This document shows, piece by piece, positions 49,536 to 59,349 of a stretch of 64,000 nucleotides of DNA. Positions within the stretch are counted from its first letter, which is position 1; each line of letters opens with the position of its first letter. The notes under the pieces are model-generated. The model made no database searches and was not told the DNA's origin. It saw only the letters and a program-made list of their open reading frames with translations. Both the position numbers and the translations under genes were made by a program. The stretch is taken from positions 107,872-171,871 of the forward strand of contig NZ_WOEY01000166.1 in the NCBI RefSeq assembly GCF_013177695.1. Direction: 5' to 3'. This DNA comes from Paraburkholderia solitsugae (GTDB lineage: Bacteria > Pseudomonadota > Gammaproteobacteria > Burkholderiales > Burkholderiaceae).

Positions 49536-52235
49536 GTGTTACGCATTGGTGATCTGGAGATTGACTTCGTAATGCGCGAAGTACGTCGCAACGGCGCTCC
49601 GCTTCGAGTTGGCTCCCGCGCTTTCGATATCCTGGAACTTCTGAACAACGCCAATGGCGAGCTGGTGTCAAAAGACGAAATCTTGCGCGTTGTCTGGCCG
49701 AGAACCGTGGTGGAAGAAAACAATCTGCAGGTGCAGATTTCCGCATTGAGAAAGGTTTTCGGTTCCAGCAGCCAATTGATCAGAACGGTTTCCGGTCGTG
49801 GCTATAAGTTACTGCAATGCACCAACGCGGTCCGCGCGGAACATTCGTGCAATACACAGTCTGATGCTGCTCTGGTCGCGTCCATTGACGACTCGCAGAC
49901 CATATCAAACGGTAGCATCGTGGACCTCTTCGGGCGCGATCTAACGTTGGCGGAAGTTCTGACTGTGTTGAAACGCCGTGAAATGGTGACGCTAGTCGGC
50001 ACCGGGGGGATCGGCAAGACCCGCCTCGCGATCGAAGCTGCCAGAAAAGTAGCTCCAGCGTTTCCCGACGGTGTGGCGGTGATATCGTTCTCATCGGTAA
50101 CGGATGAACGATTTGCGCTCGACGCGGCGGCCGCCGGGCTGCGCATGAATAACGCGAGTGCACCGCTTTCAGTCAACACGATCGTCGATGCGGTGCGCGG
50201 TAAGCGGCTGCTTATCGTGTTGGATAACTGCGAACATGTTGTCGGCAGCGCGGCGAACATTGCGTTGGCGTTGCGAAATTCCGGCCACGTCATCCTGGCG
50301 ACGAGCCGCGAGCCTTTACGAATACCCGATGAGGCGCTGTACCCTGTGCCCCCCCTTGTTGTACCTGAGGCGGTAAGTACAGGAGGCGCCGTGCTGCTAA
50401 CCGGCGCCGCCCAGCTCTTCCTCGCTCGGGTGCGGGAAGTCGCGCCCGAATTCACGGTGGACGAAAGAACTGTTCTATTGATAGGTGCCGTGTGTCGCGC
50501 GCTCGACGGCATACCGCTGGCGATCGAACTAGCCGCCGCAAGGGCCGCCCTAATTGGCATTGAAGTGCTTGGCAATTGTCTCAACGACCGTCTACGGATT
50601 CTTACGGGCGGTTGCCGGACTGCACCGCCGCGACATCAGACGATGAGGGCGACGCTGGATTGGAGTTACCGGCTGTTAAGCGATATCGAGCGATCCGTGT
50701 TGCGTCGCTTGGGCGTATTCATTGGTGGCTTTACTTTTGATGCTATTCGCTTCCTCACGGTGGACCGCGACGTGTCCACTTGGGAGACGCTCGACGCGTT
50801 CTGCGGCCTCGTGAGTAAATCGATGGTCGCGGCTCAACTCGATGGCAATGGCCGGCGCTACCGCCTTCTCGAAACTACCCGCGACTACGCTTTGCAGCAG
50901 CTTGACGACAACGGCGAGCGAAATGCGGCTTTGGCTATGCACGCACGGTATTTGCTGACGCTGTTCGGTGAGGCCCCGGCGCACGCGACCGAACGAACGG
51001 ATGAAAAAAGGCAGGCAGATTTTACCTGTGAGCTTGACAACGTCCGCGCAGCGCTTGAGTGGTCGTTCTCGTCGTCGGGCGATCCGTCGATGGGCGTTGC
51101 ACTTGCGTCGGCGACCGTTCCCTACCTCTTCGACCTGCCACTTTTGAGTGAATGTTGTAGCCGTGCAAGGCAAGCACTGGCTGTTTATAACTCGACAATG
51201 AATAGGGAAATCCCGCCAGAGGCCGTACTGAAATTGCGCGCCGCTTTGGCTGCTGGACTTGTTTATACGAAAGGTCCTGGTCCAGATGCCCGGCATGAGT
51301 GGATGAACCTGTATGCCGACGCGGTGTTACAGAGGAACACAGAATACGAGGCGCGCGCGTTATGGGGTCTTTGGAATGCGCATCAGTATGGCGGTGAACC
51401 CAAGGCCGCATTGCTCATGGCTCGACGCTTCTGCGACCTCGCGCGTGGACAGGCAGATGTGGCGCGGTCCCTGCTTGGCATCGGCATCGAAGGGATCACG
51501 CTGCATTACCTCGGCGATCAACGACAGGCGCGCGCGAGACTCGAGGAGATGCTGGCTGCCTACGATCATTCTGAGCATCGCTGGAGCACGACCGGGTTCC
51601 GTATCGAACACGGAATCGCCGCACGCGCGACGCTCTCCCGTGTACTTTGGGTCCAAGGCTCGGTGCAACGCGCCTTGGAATTAGCTCAGTCGACCCTCGA
51701 GGCGGCGATCGATTACGACAATGAGATGGTCACGTGCTACGTACTGGTCGAAGCGGCTATTCCGTTGGCAATCCTGTCGGACGACCTGGTGCGAGCGCGC
51801 GAAGCGATCGCCGCTCTTCGCGAGAGGGTCTCCCGGATGTCGTTCCCTATATGGATTGCGGTTTGCGCATGTTATGAACAATGCGTTGCCGCCGCGGCAT
51901 CGCCGAACTCCGGTCAACTGCGGCTTTTTTCGATCGCTATTGAGCACTTGGCACAAACGGGTTTCCGTGCGCCGCTGACCTTCCTGTTGTGCCGATACGG
52001 CCAGGCGCTTGCGAACTGTGGCGACGCAATGAACGCACTGAAAGCTGTCGATCAGGCAATTGAGCATGGGAACCTGACCGGAGAACATTGGCTTCACGCC
52101 GAATTGTGCCGCGTAAAGAGAAAGATCCTTTCAACCCGTGAGAATGGACCGTTCAATTGGGGAGTGAAGCACATCACCCCACCGCAGGCAGATAGACTAC
52201 AGCACGGAGATTCAGTACATGCGCTCGACATTTGA
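49536..52235 (+). CDS. Winged-helix/NTPase transcription regulator (AfsR/MalT-like)
   Basis: An 899-residue regulator. Residues 1-95 are an OmpR-type winged helix (VGSRAFDILELLNNANGELVSKDEIL to VSGRGYKLL). Residues about 145-400 are an NB-ARC-like NTPase with Walker A VGTGGIGKTR (about 154-163) and Walker B LLIVLDNCEH (about 225). The rest (about 480-880) is a helical TPR-like region. Such proteins are STAND-class switches that integrate signals through nucleotide binding. The start is GTG with a strong AGGAGG. The stop overlaps the AraC gene start by 17 bases, implying co-translation. Target genes are unknown. Confidence 0.87.
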   Translation: MLRIGDLEIDFVMREVRRNGAPLRVGSRAFDILELLNNANGELVSKDEILRVVWPRTVVEENNLQVQISALRKVFGSSSQLIRTVSGRGYKLLQCTNAVRAEHSCNTQSDAALVASIDDSQTISNGSIVDLFGRDLTLAEVLTVLKRREMVTLVGTGGIGKTRLAIEAARKVAPAFPDGVAVISFSSVTDERFALDAAAAGLRMNNASAPLSVNTIVDAVRGKRLLIVLDNCEHVVGSAANIALALRNSGHVILATSREPLRIPDEALYPVPPLVVPEAVSTGGAVLLTGAAQLFLARVREVAPEFTVDERTVLLIGAVCRALDGIPLAIELAAARAALIGIEVLGNCLNDRLRILTGGCRTAPPRHQTMRATLDWSYRLLSDIERSVLRRLGVFIGGFTFDAIRFLTVDRDVSTWETLDAFCGLVSKSMVAAQLDGNGRRYRLLETTRDYALQQLDDNGERNAALAMHARYLLTLFGEAPAHATERTDEKRQADFTCELDNVRAALEWSFSSSGDPSMGVALASATVPYLFDLPLLSECCSRARQALAVYNSTMNREIPPEAVLKLRAALAAGLVYTKGPGPDARHEWMNLYADAVLQRNTEYEARALWGLWNAHQYGGEPKAALLMARRFCDLARGQADVARSLLGIGIEGITLHYLGDQRQARARLEEMLAAYDHSEHRWSTTGFRIEHGIAARATLSRVLWVQGSVQRALELAQSTLEAAIDYDNEMVTCYVLVEAAIPLAILSDDLVRAREAIAALRERVSRMSFPIWIAVCACYEQCVAAAASPNSGQLRLFSIAIEHLAQTGFRAPLTFLLCRYGQALANCGDAMNALKAVDQAIEHGNLTGEHWLHAELCRVKRKILSTRENGPFNWGVKHITPPQADRLQHGDSVHALDI

Positions 52236-53184
52236 CCTTGAAGATCTTCCCCTCTCCGAGCGGTACGAGTACTGGCGGGATGTATCGGAAACCTTGCATG
52301 TGCCGGTGTCAGTGAGCTGCGACGAAACAGAGACCTTCACGGCCAAGTGGGACGGACGTCCACTGGGAAGGCTCTTCGTCGGATCGGCGTTTCTGAGTGA
52401 AGCGCAGCGTGTGTCCCGCACTTCGTATCACATAGGCCGTTCCGCAGCGGACCCAGTCGGCATCTGGATGCCTTTAACCGGCGGAATCCATTTAAGGCAA
52501 GATGGCAAGGATGCACTGATTGGCCCAGGACAACTCGCTATCGTAGATCCTGCGCGTCCTTATGAAGAGTTGACACTCAGGAACTGCAATTTCCTGTGGA
52601 TGCACGTGCCCCGGGAGGACATCGTTGCCCGAATCGGTTCGACCCAAAAAGTTACGGGCCTCACTCACTCCGTCGATCAACCGCATGCACGGCTCGCGAT
52701 CGAGTTCGTTCGCAGCCTGTCGACCGTGTGGGATGAGCTTTCCAGTCCCCAGTCTGAACAGGTGGCGGCGCACGTGTTGAGTCTTCTAGGACTCGCGTTT
52801 AACGCGTATACCGATTCGCCGGCTATAACGAACGACACGGATTCGTCGGAACTGTTACTGTGGATCAGGCTCTTTATCGACGAACGTGTGGCGGATCGCG
52901 GCCTATCTGCAGAAACAGTCGCGGCGGCACTCGGTCTTTCAACACAAGAAGTGCGGCGCCTGACTGCACAGGCCGGTCCTGGATTTCAGGATTACGTGCA
53001 GGCGCGCAGGTTAACGCGAAGCTTTCGTATGCTGTCGGATCCACGCTTCGCCGCTCACAGCGTAAATGACATCAGCAATATGGTTGGTTGGCTGCATATC
53101 GACTGCTTTCGCAAGGCATTTGAAGCGGCGTATGACATATCTCCCGACGACTACCGGCTGCGAAAGGGCTCAACCGATTGCTAG
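52219..53184 (+). CDS. AraC-family regulator A
   Basis: A 321-residue AraC regulator. The N-terminal part (MRSTFDLEDLPLSERYEYWRDVSETLHVPVSV) is the AraC_binding_2 sensor type, and the C-terminal 100 residues hold two helix-turn-helix units (LSAETVAAALGLSTQEVRRLTAQ and VNDISNMVGWLHIDCFRKAFEAAYDISPDDYR). The start lies inside the end of the NTPase regulator gene (17-base overlap). A closely similar gene faces it at 53314. Ligand and targets are unknown. Confidence 0.88.
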   Translation: MRSTFDLEDLPLSERYEYWRDVSETLHVPVSVSCDETETFTAKWDGRPLGRLFVGSAFLSEAQRVSRTSYHIGRSAADPVGIWMPLTGGIHLRQDGKDALIGPGQLAIVDPARPYEELTLRNCNFLWMHVPREDIVARIGSTQKVTGLTHSVDQPHARLAIEFVRSLSTVWDELSSPQSEQVAAHVLSLLGLAFNAYTDSPAITNDTDSSELLLWIRLFIDERVADRGLSAETVAAALGLSTQEVRRLTAQAGPGFQDYVQARRLTRSFRMLSDPRFAAHSVNDISNMVGWLHIDCFRKAFEAAYDISPDDYRLRKGSTDC

Positions 53185-53313
53185 TCTGTATGAAAACGCA
53201 TGCTGAATACGGCGCTCCAAAAAACCGACCCTTCAGATCGCGCCCTTGCGGACCACGATTGATAATCAGTCGTCGGATTTCGTTGGCGTCCATCTTTCTA
53301 TTTCAAAACGGCG

Positions 53314-54264
53314 TTACTGCCTTGACGCGCGGTAATCGCGCGGGGACATGCCGTATGCTGCTTTGAATGCGCGACTGAAATGCGCGCCGTCGTTGAAGCC
53401 GCACGAAAACGCGATACAGGTAACGGACTGTTGGCCCATCCGGGGATCAATGAGGTCACGCGCGCAACGGGCAAGTCTCTGGTCCAGAACGTATTGGCGA
53501 TAAGCAATTCCGCCCTCTACAAGCAAGCCGCCAACATATCGCGTCGATATTCCCAACGCTGCAGCCACATCGCCTAGTGTCAGATCTGGATCCGATAAAT
53601 GTTCATCAATAAACGCCTTGGCTCGATGCCTCAATGCCGATCTGTGGATAGTGCTGCGAGGTTGAAGCTTGTCTGTTTGCTCCCAACACGCCATCGTGAA
53701 CAAATCTAACGCCACAGCGCTGATGTGTTCCGCCGCTGCTCCTTCCACCGAATCCAATACGTGCGAAATGCTATGGATGAAGTCGGTAGAGAGTCGCCCA
53801 TAAGGCGATCTATTGCTAAAGGCCGTCGCAGTCACCTGTTCAATCCGACCAATCCTTGACGTCACTGCTTCTCTGGGGATATGTGCCCAGTGGAACGTCA
53901 AACCTTCAATAATCTGCTCCTGGTATGGCCTGACTGGATCAACCAGGTAGAATTGCCCGGGGCGTACGACCGTATGCTTTTTGTCCTGGCTAATAGTGAT
54001 TGCACCCGATAACGGCACAATGAGCTTGACCGGGTCAGCCTGAGAGCGGGCAATATGTTCAGACGTTCGATTGACTTTAAGCCGGCCCATATATGACGTG
54101 CCGAACCTGGTCGGACCAAAGTTCCTTCCGTCATACTTGGCGGTGAAGGTCTCGGGAGTGTCGCATTCCAGGCTTACGGGGACGAACAGCGTTTCCGAGA
54201 GATCGCACCAGTATTGGAACCGGCTGCTGATGGGCAGATCATCAAGTGAGAAGGTGGATCTCAT
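53314..54264 (-). CDS. AraC-family regulator B
   Basis: A 316-residue AraC regulator, paralogue of regulator A. It starts MRSTFSLDDLPISSRFQYWCDLSETLFVPVSL, and the C-terminal DNA-binding domain has LTLGDVAAALGISTRYVGGLLVE and VTCIAFSCGFNDGAHFSRAFKAAYGMSPRDYRASRQ. The longer frame to 54396 is rejected because alignment with regulator A fixes the start at 54264. The two genes are convergent, 129 bases apart. Differences in the sensor half suggest different ligands, while the first recognition helices differ also. Confidence 0.88.
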   Translation of the reverse strand: MRSTFSLDDLPISSRFQYWCDLSETLFVPVSLECDTPETFTAKYDGRNFGPTRFGTSYMGRLKVNRTSEHIARSQADPVKLIVPLSGAITISQDKKHTVVRPGQFYLVDPVRPYQEQIIEGLTFHWAHIPREAVTSRIGRIEQVTATAFSNRSPYGRLSTDFIHSISHVLDSVEGAAAEHISAVALDLFTMACWEQTDKLQPRSTIHRSALRHRAKAFIDEHLSDPDLTLGDVAAALGISTRYVGGLLVEGGIAYRQYVLDQRLARCARDLIDPRMGQQSVTCIAFSCGFNDGAHFSRAFKAAYGMSPRDYRASRQ

Positions 54265-55147
54265 AGCACGCTCGCGCAGAATTTGTCCAAATGTACGCTT
54301 GAAACTCGCTCGTGTGCAACCTTCGTTTCGTCGCAAATTCTGACATCTTCCTTTCATGAAAATTCCCAACGTTAGGGCCTGCACACTCGCTTCCACCGCG
54401 AGGAATGGCGCACGTGAGCGAATGGGAAGCAGATGTACTCCTCGCGGCCATCATGGTATTCAAGCCAAGATCGGGGCTTCTTTTCGGTCGGCACCATCTT
54501 CGTCGGACACAGAGCCACCGGCGAAATCTACTCACCCAAACTCGCAGAACAGTTCAAGCGCGCGACTGGATATTGCCCGTATTCTTTGGATGCGTGGCAT
54601 CGAAAATCGATTAGGTAACCTAGATACGATGCGGCCTTATATATCCACGGTTGCCCTCAAAACAGGCCGATGGCGATTGCTGCGTCTCATGGCTGAATAA
54701 GAATGCGTAACGCGGACGTCGTGGCGCGATTTGAGCTAGTCGAATCATGATCGACAGTTTTGATTGAAGAGTAAGGCGTGGAATAAGCAGCCGATTACGG
54801 CAGCTTTGATTGTCCGCTTTCGAGCGACATGATTGTCCCTTGTGGGTCGGTTTATGTCACGCGCCTGAAACGATGCCCGACCAGCTCCCGTCATTCGATA
54901 CGAGCAGCCAAATTGTTGACAATCAGCGCATGTTCCATTGGAACGCGAGCTGAGGTCATGGTGGTGTAGATGGCGGGGCGAACGCAAGCTGCTGCGTACG
55001 TGACGTTTGGTCCTAAGGGTTTGTACTTATTTCTACAACATTGTTTTGTTCTGCAAGTACTTAATGGCGAGCAGGCCTCAGCCTAGACTGCAAGCACTGA
55101 AACGCAAACGGGCGTTTGCGGACAAACGAAGTCTGGAGGTCAGCATC
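54265..55147. other. Long intergenic region with possible gene remnant and operators
   Basis: About 880 bases. A short frame at 54433-54618 contains FVGHRATGEIYSPKLAEQFK, which reads like a small soluble protein but has no proper start and may be a broken gene. Two palindromes lie close together: ATTGTTGACAAT (54912-54923) and GTTCCATTGGAAC (54932-54944). The first has the form of a GntR-type operator. No other gene is supported. Confidence 0.45.
54433..54618 (+). pseudogene. Possible small-gene remnant
   Basis: A 61-codon frame with a protein-like segment (FFSVGTIFVGHRATGEIYSP) but a poor start region; no known domain. Neighbouring frames continue similar composition, so a frameshifted remnant is possible. 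Confidence 0.28.
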
Positions 55148-55450
55148 ATGAAACTCGTTCAATCGCTCATCGTCGCAGCTGCTCTTGCAATTCCGGCTGC
55201 CTCATCTTTTGCTCAATCTAACGAAGCGGTCGCTCCGACCAATGTTCAGGCCGCACAAACTAGCGTGAATCCAGGAAGTGACGCTGCGACCGATTTTGGC
55301 GGCGTTGCTGACGGTACTTCAGCGTCGGGCAGCCATCATGAACTGCGTTCGTTCGGCACCGCCGTCTCCCACTTGGGACATAAAATTCAAGGCTCTGTTC
55401 GCCCGGACCCGAATGATGGAATGAAGCCCGTGTTTTTCGGCGGCGCATAA
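55148..55450 (+). CDS. Small secreted hypothetical protein
   Basis: A 100-residue exported protein with a Sec signal peptide (MKLVQSLIVAAALAIPAASSFAQ). The mature part is small, rich in Ala, Gly, Ser and Asp (GSDAATDFGGVADGTSASG), and ends with RPDPNDGMKPVFFGGA. A GGAG-type site precedes the Met. Short Burkholderia periplasmic proteins of the DUF4148 style have similar leaders, but the mature part does not match clearly. A good terminator follows at 55533. The function is unknown. Confidence 0.75.
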   Translation: MKLVQSLIVAAALAIPAASSFAQSNEAVAPTNVQAAQTSVNPGSDAATDFGGVADGTSASGSHHELRSFGTAVSHLGHKIQGSVRPDPNDGMKPVFFGGA

Positions 55451-55793
55451 ATTGACCGGATTGCTTGCAGCCTTGTGTCGTTGATTGAGTGGTGCCTAGA
55501 CGTCCTTGGTCTGTTGAGGGAATAACGTTGAGACGCGCAGATAAATCTGCGCGTTTTCTCTTTCAGGAATCTGCCGCTGGGCTTGTTTCGCTGAGTGACG
55601 GGTTTCGAGCGGGTCAATTGACTGCAACGGGTCGACCTGAAACGATTGCCATCCGTCTCGGTTCGGCCGGTGGACACCGCCGCCATGGCCTGAATCGTCG
55701 ACGATCTGTATCGATACGGTATCCTTCGCATCGCGGACAGGAGAGGGCTCGGTCGTGGTGGCAACGAGAACGGTGGGCTGGTTATAACGGTGT
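55451..55793. other. Intergenic region between secreted protein and livF
   Basis: About 340 bases containing the terminator at 55533-55560. The overlapping small frames on both strands look like noise. Nothing else is recognised. Confidence 0.45.
55533..55560 (+). terminator. Rho-independent terminator
   Basis: Ten-base arms ACGCGCAGAT and ATCTGCGCGT with a two-base loop, then TTTCTCTTT. It ends the transcript of the small secreted protein gene. Confidence 0.8.
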
Positions 55794-56504
55794 TCACTGC
55801 TCCGCGCTGGCGCCGGTTAGGGCTCGTACCCGGCTTTCATCGGCGGCGAGCGCGCCCGCGTCTCCCGAATAGACGATGCCGCCATCGTCCAGCACGTAAG
55901 CATAGTCGGCGATCTCTAGACTCACGCGTGCGTTTTGCTCCACCAGGAGTACCGAAATTCCCTCAGCGCGCATCTGCGACACGACTCGAAACACCTCCCG
56001 AACGATCAGCGGGGCCAAGCCTTGCGATGGCTCATCGAGAATGAGCAGCCGGGGATTGAGCAGGAGTGCGCGGGCAATCGATAGCATCTCCTGTTCTCCG
56101 CCGGATAGCAGGCGCCCGCGGCTGAACTTGCGCTCGGCGAGGCGTGGAAACAGCTGGTAGATCCGCGCGATTGTCCATGGTCCGCTGCGCTCCAGCGGGA
56201 CCTTCAGATTTTCCTCGACGCTGAGATTGGCGAAGATTCTTCGCCCCTCGGGCACATAGCCGACGCCGCTCGCGGCGATTCGGAAGGTCGGCCAGCGCGT
56301 GGTATCCGCCCCGAAGATCGTCACGCGCCCTTGGCGAGCGGGCGTCAAACCCACGAGGGTGCGCAATGTCGTGGTCTTGCCGGCTCCATTGCGACCGAGC
56401 AATGCCGTGATCCGGCCTTCCGCCACTTCGAGACTCACGCCATGCAGGATATGGCTCTTGCCGTAGTAGGTATGCAGCCCTTCGGCGATCAGTGCGGCGT
56501 TCAT
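55794..56504 (-). CDS. livF: Branched-chain amino-acid ABC ATPase LivF
   Basis: A 236-residue ABC ATPase: Walker A GRNGAGKTTTLR, signature LSGGEQEMLSIARAL, Walker B LLILDEPSQGLAP, and the LivF-style ending. Met 56504 (MNAALIAEGLHTYYGKSHILHGVSL) is used; the longer frame runs into livG. It is the last of five liv genes on the minus strand. Pairs with LivG on the LivH/LivM permeases. Confidence 0.94.
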   Translation of the reverse strand: MNAALIAEGLHTYYGKSHILHGVSLEVAEGRITALLGRNGAGKTTTLRTLVGLTPARQGRVTIFGADTTRWPTFRIAASGVGYVPEGRRIFANLSVEENLKVPLERSGPWTIARIYQLFPRLAERKFSRGRLLSGGEQEMLSIARALLLNPRLLILDEPSQGLAPLIVREVFRVVSQMRAEGISVLLVEQNARVSLEIADYAYVLDDGGIVYSGDAGALAADESRVRALTGASAEQ

Positions 56505-56586
56505 TTGAGCCCCCACGCTCGGCACTTCGTGTCCTCGCTGCCCCCCGAGGAGGCGTGAGCTTGCCTGGAGCGGTCCGGCGCGGCGC

Positions 56587-57336
56587 TCATGCTGCGTTAC
56601 CCAGATAGGCGGCCTGTACGGCCTCGTTGGAAGCGATCTCCTCTGGCGAACCTTCGGCGAGGAGGCTGCCCTGGTCGAGCACCGTGATTCGATCTGCCAG
56701 ATGGAAGACCACGCGCATGTCATGCTCGATCAGCACGATGGTGAAATTGCCGTCGCTGTGCAGGCGGCGCACGAGTTGCGTAATCTCCTGAGTCTCCTGA
56801 TCGCCCATGCCGGCGGTGGGCTCGTCGAGCAGCAGCAAGCGCGGCCGCAGCGCCAGTGCCATCGCGATCTCGGCAACCCGCTGGTCACCGTGCGGCAGCT
56901 CTCCGACCAGCCGGTGCGATTTACTGGCAAGACCCGTGAGCTCGAGCGTCTCTTCGACGTGACGACGAACCCGCGCCCGCTCGGTGCTGCTGATCCACGG
57001 GCGCAGGCGAAAACCTTCCGTCACCTCCGCACTGATGCGCACGTTCTCGAATACCGTCAGTTCGGGAAAAATCTCGGTGATCTGGAACGTGCGAGCGATG
57101 CCGGCCGCAACGCGCCGATACGCAGAAAGCGCCGTGATGTCGAGTCCGTCGAACACGATCGTTCCCATGCTCGGCGGGAAAAAGCCGCTGATGAGATTGA
57201 AGAAGGTGGTCTTGCCGGCGCCGTTCGGCCCAATGACAGCGCGCAGCTCGCCCTTCTCGACCGTGAGCGATACGTCGCGCACCGCCGCCAGGCTACCGAA
57301 GCGCTTGCTGACGCGCCTGACTTCGAGCACGCTCAT
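56587..57336 (-). CDS. livG: Branched-chain amino-acid ABC ATPase LivG
   Basis: A 249-residue ABC ATPase: Walker A GPNGAGKTTFFNLISGF, Walker B LLLLDEPTAGMG and the LivG-typical QITEIFPELTVFENV stretch. The signature motif is degenerate (VGELPHGDQRVAEIAMAL), where LSYG-type sequence is usual. It is encoded 58 bases after livM. Confidence 0.93.
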   Translation of the reverse strand: MSVLEVRRVSKRFGSLAAVRDVSLTVEKGELRAVIGPNGAGKTTFFNLISGFFPPSMGTIVFDGLDITALSAYRRVAAGIARTFQITEIFPELTVFENVRISAEVTEGFRLRPWISSTERARVRRHVEETLELTGLASKSHRLVGELPHGDQRVAEIAMALALRPRLLLLDEPTAGMGDQETQEITQLVRRLHSDGNFTIVLIEHDMRVVFHLADRITVLDQGSLLAEGSPEEIASNEAVQAAYLGNAA

Positions 57337-57394
57337 TGGGTAACCTCCGTGCTCCGCACTGCGGTGCGAGCGCCTTTGGGCGGCCGGGCGGTGC

Positions 57395-58354
57395 TCATGA
57401 GTCGCTCCTGCGCTGAATGAAGCCGAGCAGCCCGCGCGGGAAAAACAGCACGATCGCGACGAACAGCATGCCGACGAACGACATCCAGTTAACCGTGATG
57501 CTCGAAAGATAATCCTGCAGCACGACGAATACCGCGGCGCCGAGCAGTGGCCCCCACAAGCTGCGCATGCCGCCCATGACCGCCATCATCACGAAATCGC
57601 CCGACTGGCTGTAGTGCAGCCCGCGCGGATCGGCGAAGTTGTTCAGGAGAGCGTAGAGCGCACCGGCGAACCCCATGAAGAAGCAGGACAGTGTGAAGGC
57701 GATCCAGATATGCCGATCGACGGGAATGCCGAGAAAGCGCGCACGCCGCTCATTTTCGCGGATCGCGATCATGGTGCGCCCGAACGGGGAGCGCAGGATG
57801 AAACCCATCACGCCGATCGCCAACGCAAGGCAAACCAGCACGAAGTAGTAGAACGCGTTTGCGTTCGACAGGATGTCGATTCGGGCGACGCCGAGATCGA
57901 GCGGCTGGCGCGAAAAGCCGCGCAACCCGTCGTCGCCGCCGGTGACGGAGCTCCATTGGAAGGCGATGTAGTAGAAGACCTGCCCGAACGCGATGGTGAC
58001 CATTGCGAAGTAGACGCCGCGTCGCCGTGCGATGAGCGCGCCCAGCAGCGTGCCGGCAATGCCGCCGAGCAGCGTGCCGCACAGCAGCGCGAGTGGTGTG
58101 CTCGGGGCGAGAAACTTCAGCGCGAGTCCTGCGCCGTAAGCGCCGAGCCCGAAATACGCCGCGTGTCCGAAGGACAGCACACCGGTGAAGCCAAGCAGGA
58201 AGTTCACCGACATGGCTGCCAGTCCGAGCACGAGTACGCGCGTCCCGAGCGCGGTGTAGCCGCCGAGCAGCGGCATCCAGTAGGGTGCCAGCAAGAGCAC
58301 TGCCCAGAGCGCTGCGATGACGACGAGCCGGGGAGGGTGGAGGTAGTCGCTCAC
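57395..58354 (-). CDS. livM: Branched-chain amino-acid ABC permease LivM
   Basis: A 319-residue inner-membrane permease with about nine membrane segments. Markers are MSVNFLLGFTGVLSFGHAAYFGLGAYG and ENERRARFLGIPVDRHIWIAFTLSCFFMGFAGALYA. Its start overlaps the livH stop by four bases. The liv transport family also carries aromatic acids and amides, so the substrate is not certain. Confidence 0.93.
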   Translation of the reverse strand: MSDYLHPPRLVVIAALWAVLLLAPYWMPLLGGYTALGTRVLVLGLAAMSVNFLLGFTGVLSFGHAAYFGLGAYGAGLALKFLAPSTPLALLCGTLLGGIAGTLLGALIARRRGVYFAMVTIAFGQVFYYIAFQWSSVTGGDDGLRGFSRQPLDLGVARIDILSNANAFYYFVLVCLALAIGVMGFILRSPFGRTMIAIRENERRARFLGIPVDRHIWIAFTLSCFFMGFAGALYALLNNFADPRGLHYSQSGDFVMMAVMGGMRSLWGPLLGAAVFVVLQDYLSSITVNWMSFVGMLFVAIVLFFPRGLLGFIQRRSDS

Positions 58355-59220
58355 GTCATCATTCCCTCTTCGCCGAGCAGGCCGCGCGGCCGGATCAGCA
58401 AAACCACAGCCATCAGCACGTACATGATGGCCTCGCTCGCCGCGGGGAGGAACACGGCGGTGATGCCTGAAGCGACGCCGATCAGCAAGCCGCCGAGCAG
58501 CGTACCGGTGAGGCTGCCAACGCCGCCGACGATGATAGCGATGAAGCTCGGCATCAGGAGGCCGGTTCCCATCGTCGGCTCCAGCCCGAGCTGGCCCGCG
58601 GCGAGCACGCCGCTCAGACCGGCGAGATAGATGCCGACGGCGAAATTGAGCGCGCGCAGTCTGCCCACGTTGATGCCGAGCGCCGCGACGGTCTCGAGGT
58701 CGAGCGTGCCGGCGCGGATGCGTATGCCGAGCCGGCTATAGCGCAACAGCATGAAGAGCAGTGCAACCGCGATGGTCACGGTGCCGACCATGAACAGGCG
58801 GTAGCCGGTAATAAAGAAGAGATCGTTGCTCAAGGGCTGAGCCAACGCGGGCGGAATGGTCACGGGCTTGCCCTGTGCACCCCAGATGAAGCGAGTGCCG
58901 TCCTCGATCATGAAGGCAAGGCCGAACGTCAGCAGCAGGCTGTAGAGCGGGTCGCGCCCGTAGACTCGCCGGATCAGCACCCGCTCGACGGCGAGACCGA
59001 TGACGGCCGTGCATATCGGCGCGATCAGCAATGCCCCCCAGAACCCGACATACGGCGTGATCGTATAGGCAATGTAACCGCCGATCACGAGAAAGCCGCC
59101 ATGGGCGAAGTTGATCACGTTGCTCAAGTTGAGAATGAGCGACAGGCCAAGCGCCATCAGCACGTAAAACGCGCCGATGATCAGCCCGTTGGTGACGTTG
59201 AAAAGGAGTAGTTGAGTCAT
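58351..59220 (-). CDS. livH: Branched-chain amino-acid ABC permease LivH
   Basis: A 289-residue permease: LIIGAFYVLMALGLSLILNLSNVINFAHGGFLVIGGY at the start and LSGVLAAGQLGLEPTMGTGLLMPSFIAIIVGGVGSLTGTLLGG later are LivH markers. AGGGGA precedes Met 59220. It is tightly coupled with livM. Confidence 0.93.
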   Translation of the reverse strand: MTQLLLFNVTNGLIIGAFYVLMALGLSLILNLSNVINFAHGGFLVIGGYIAYTITPYVGFWGALLIAPICTAVIGLAVERVLIRRVYGRDPLYSLLLTFGLAFMIEDGTRFIWGAQGKPVTIPPALAQPLSNDLFFITGYRLFMVGTVTIAVALLFMLLRYSRLGIRIRAGTLDLETVAALGINVGRLRALNFAVGIYLAGLSGVLAAGQLGLEPTMGTGLLMPSFIAIIVGGVGSLTGTLLGGLLIGVASGITAVFLPAASEAIMYVLMAVVLLIRPRGLLGEEGMMT

Positions 59221-59349
59221 CGCGCGCATCCCCTGACGCAACCCGTGCATGGGCCGCGCCGTGCAGCCTTGGCAGCTGTGTTGCCTCGCACGCGTGTCGG
59301 TGTCATGGGAACGGCTTCCGGCACTAACGCGCGGACATTGTCTTCGGGA

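Noticed and set aside
55387..55872. Overlapping frames on both strands before livF
   Set aside because: They overlap each other and the terminator of the secreted protein gene, and show no family features.
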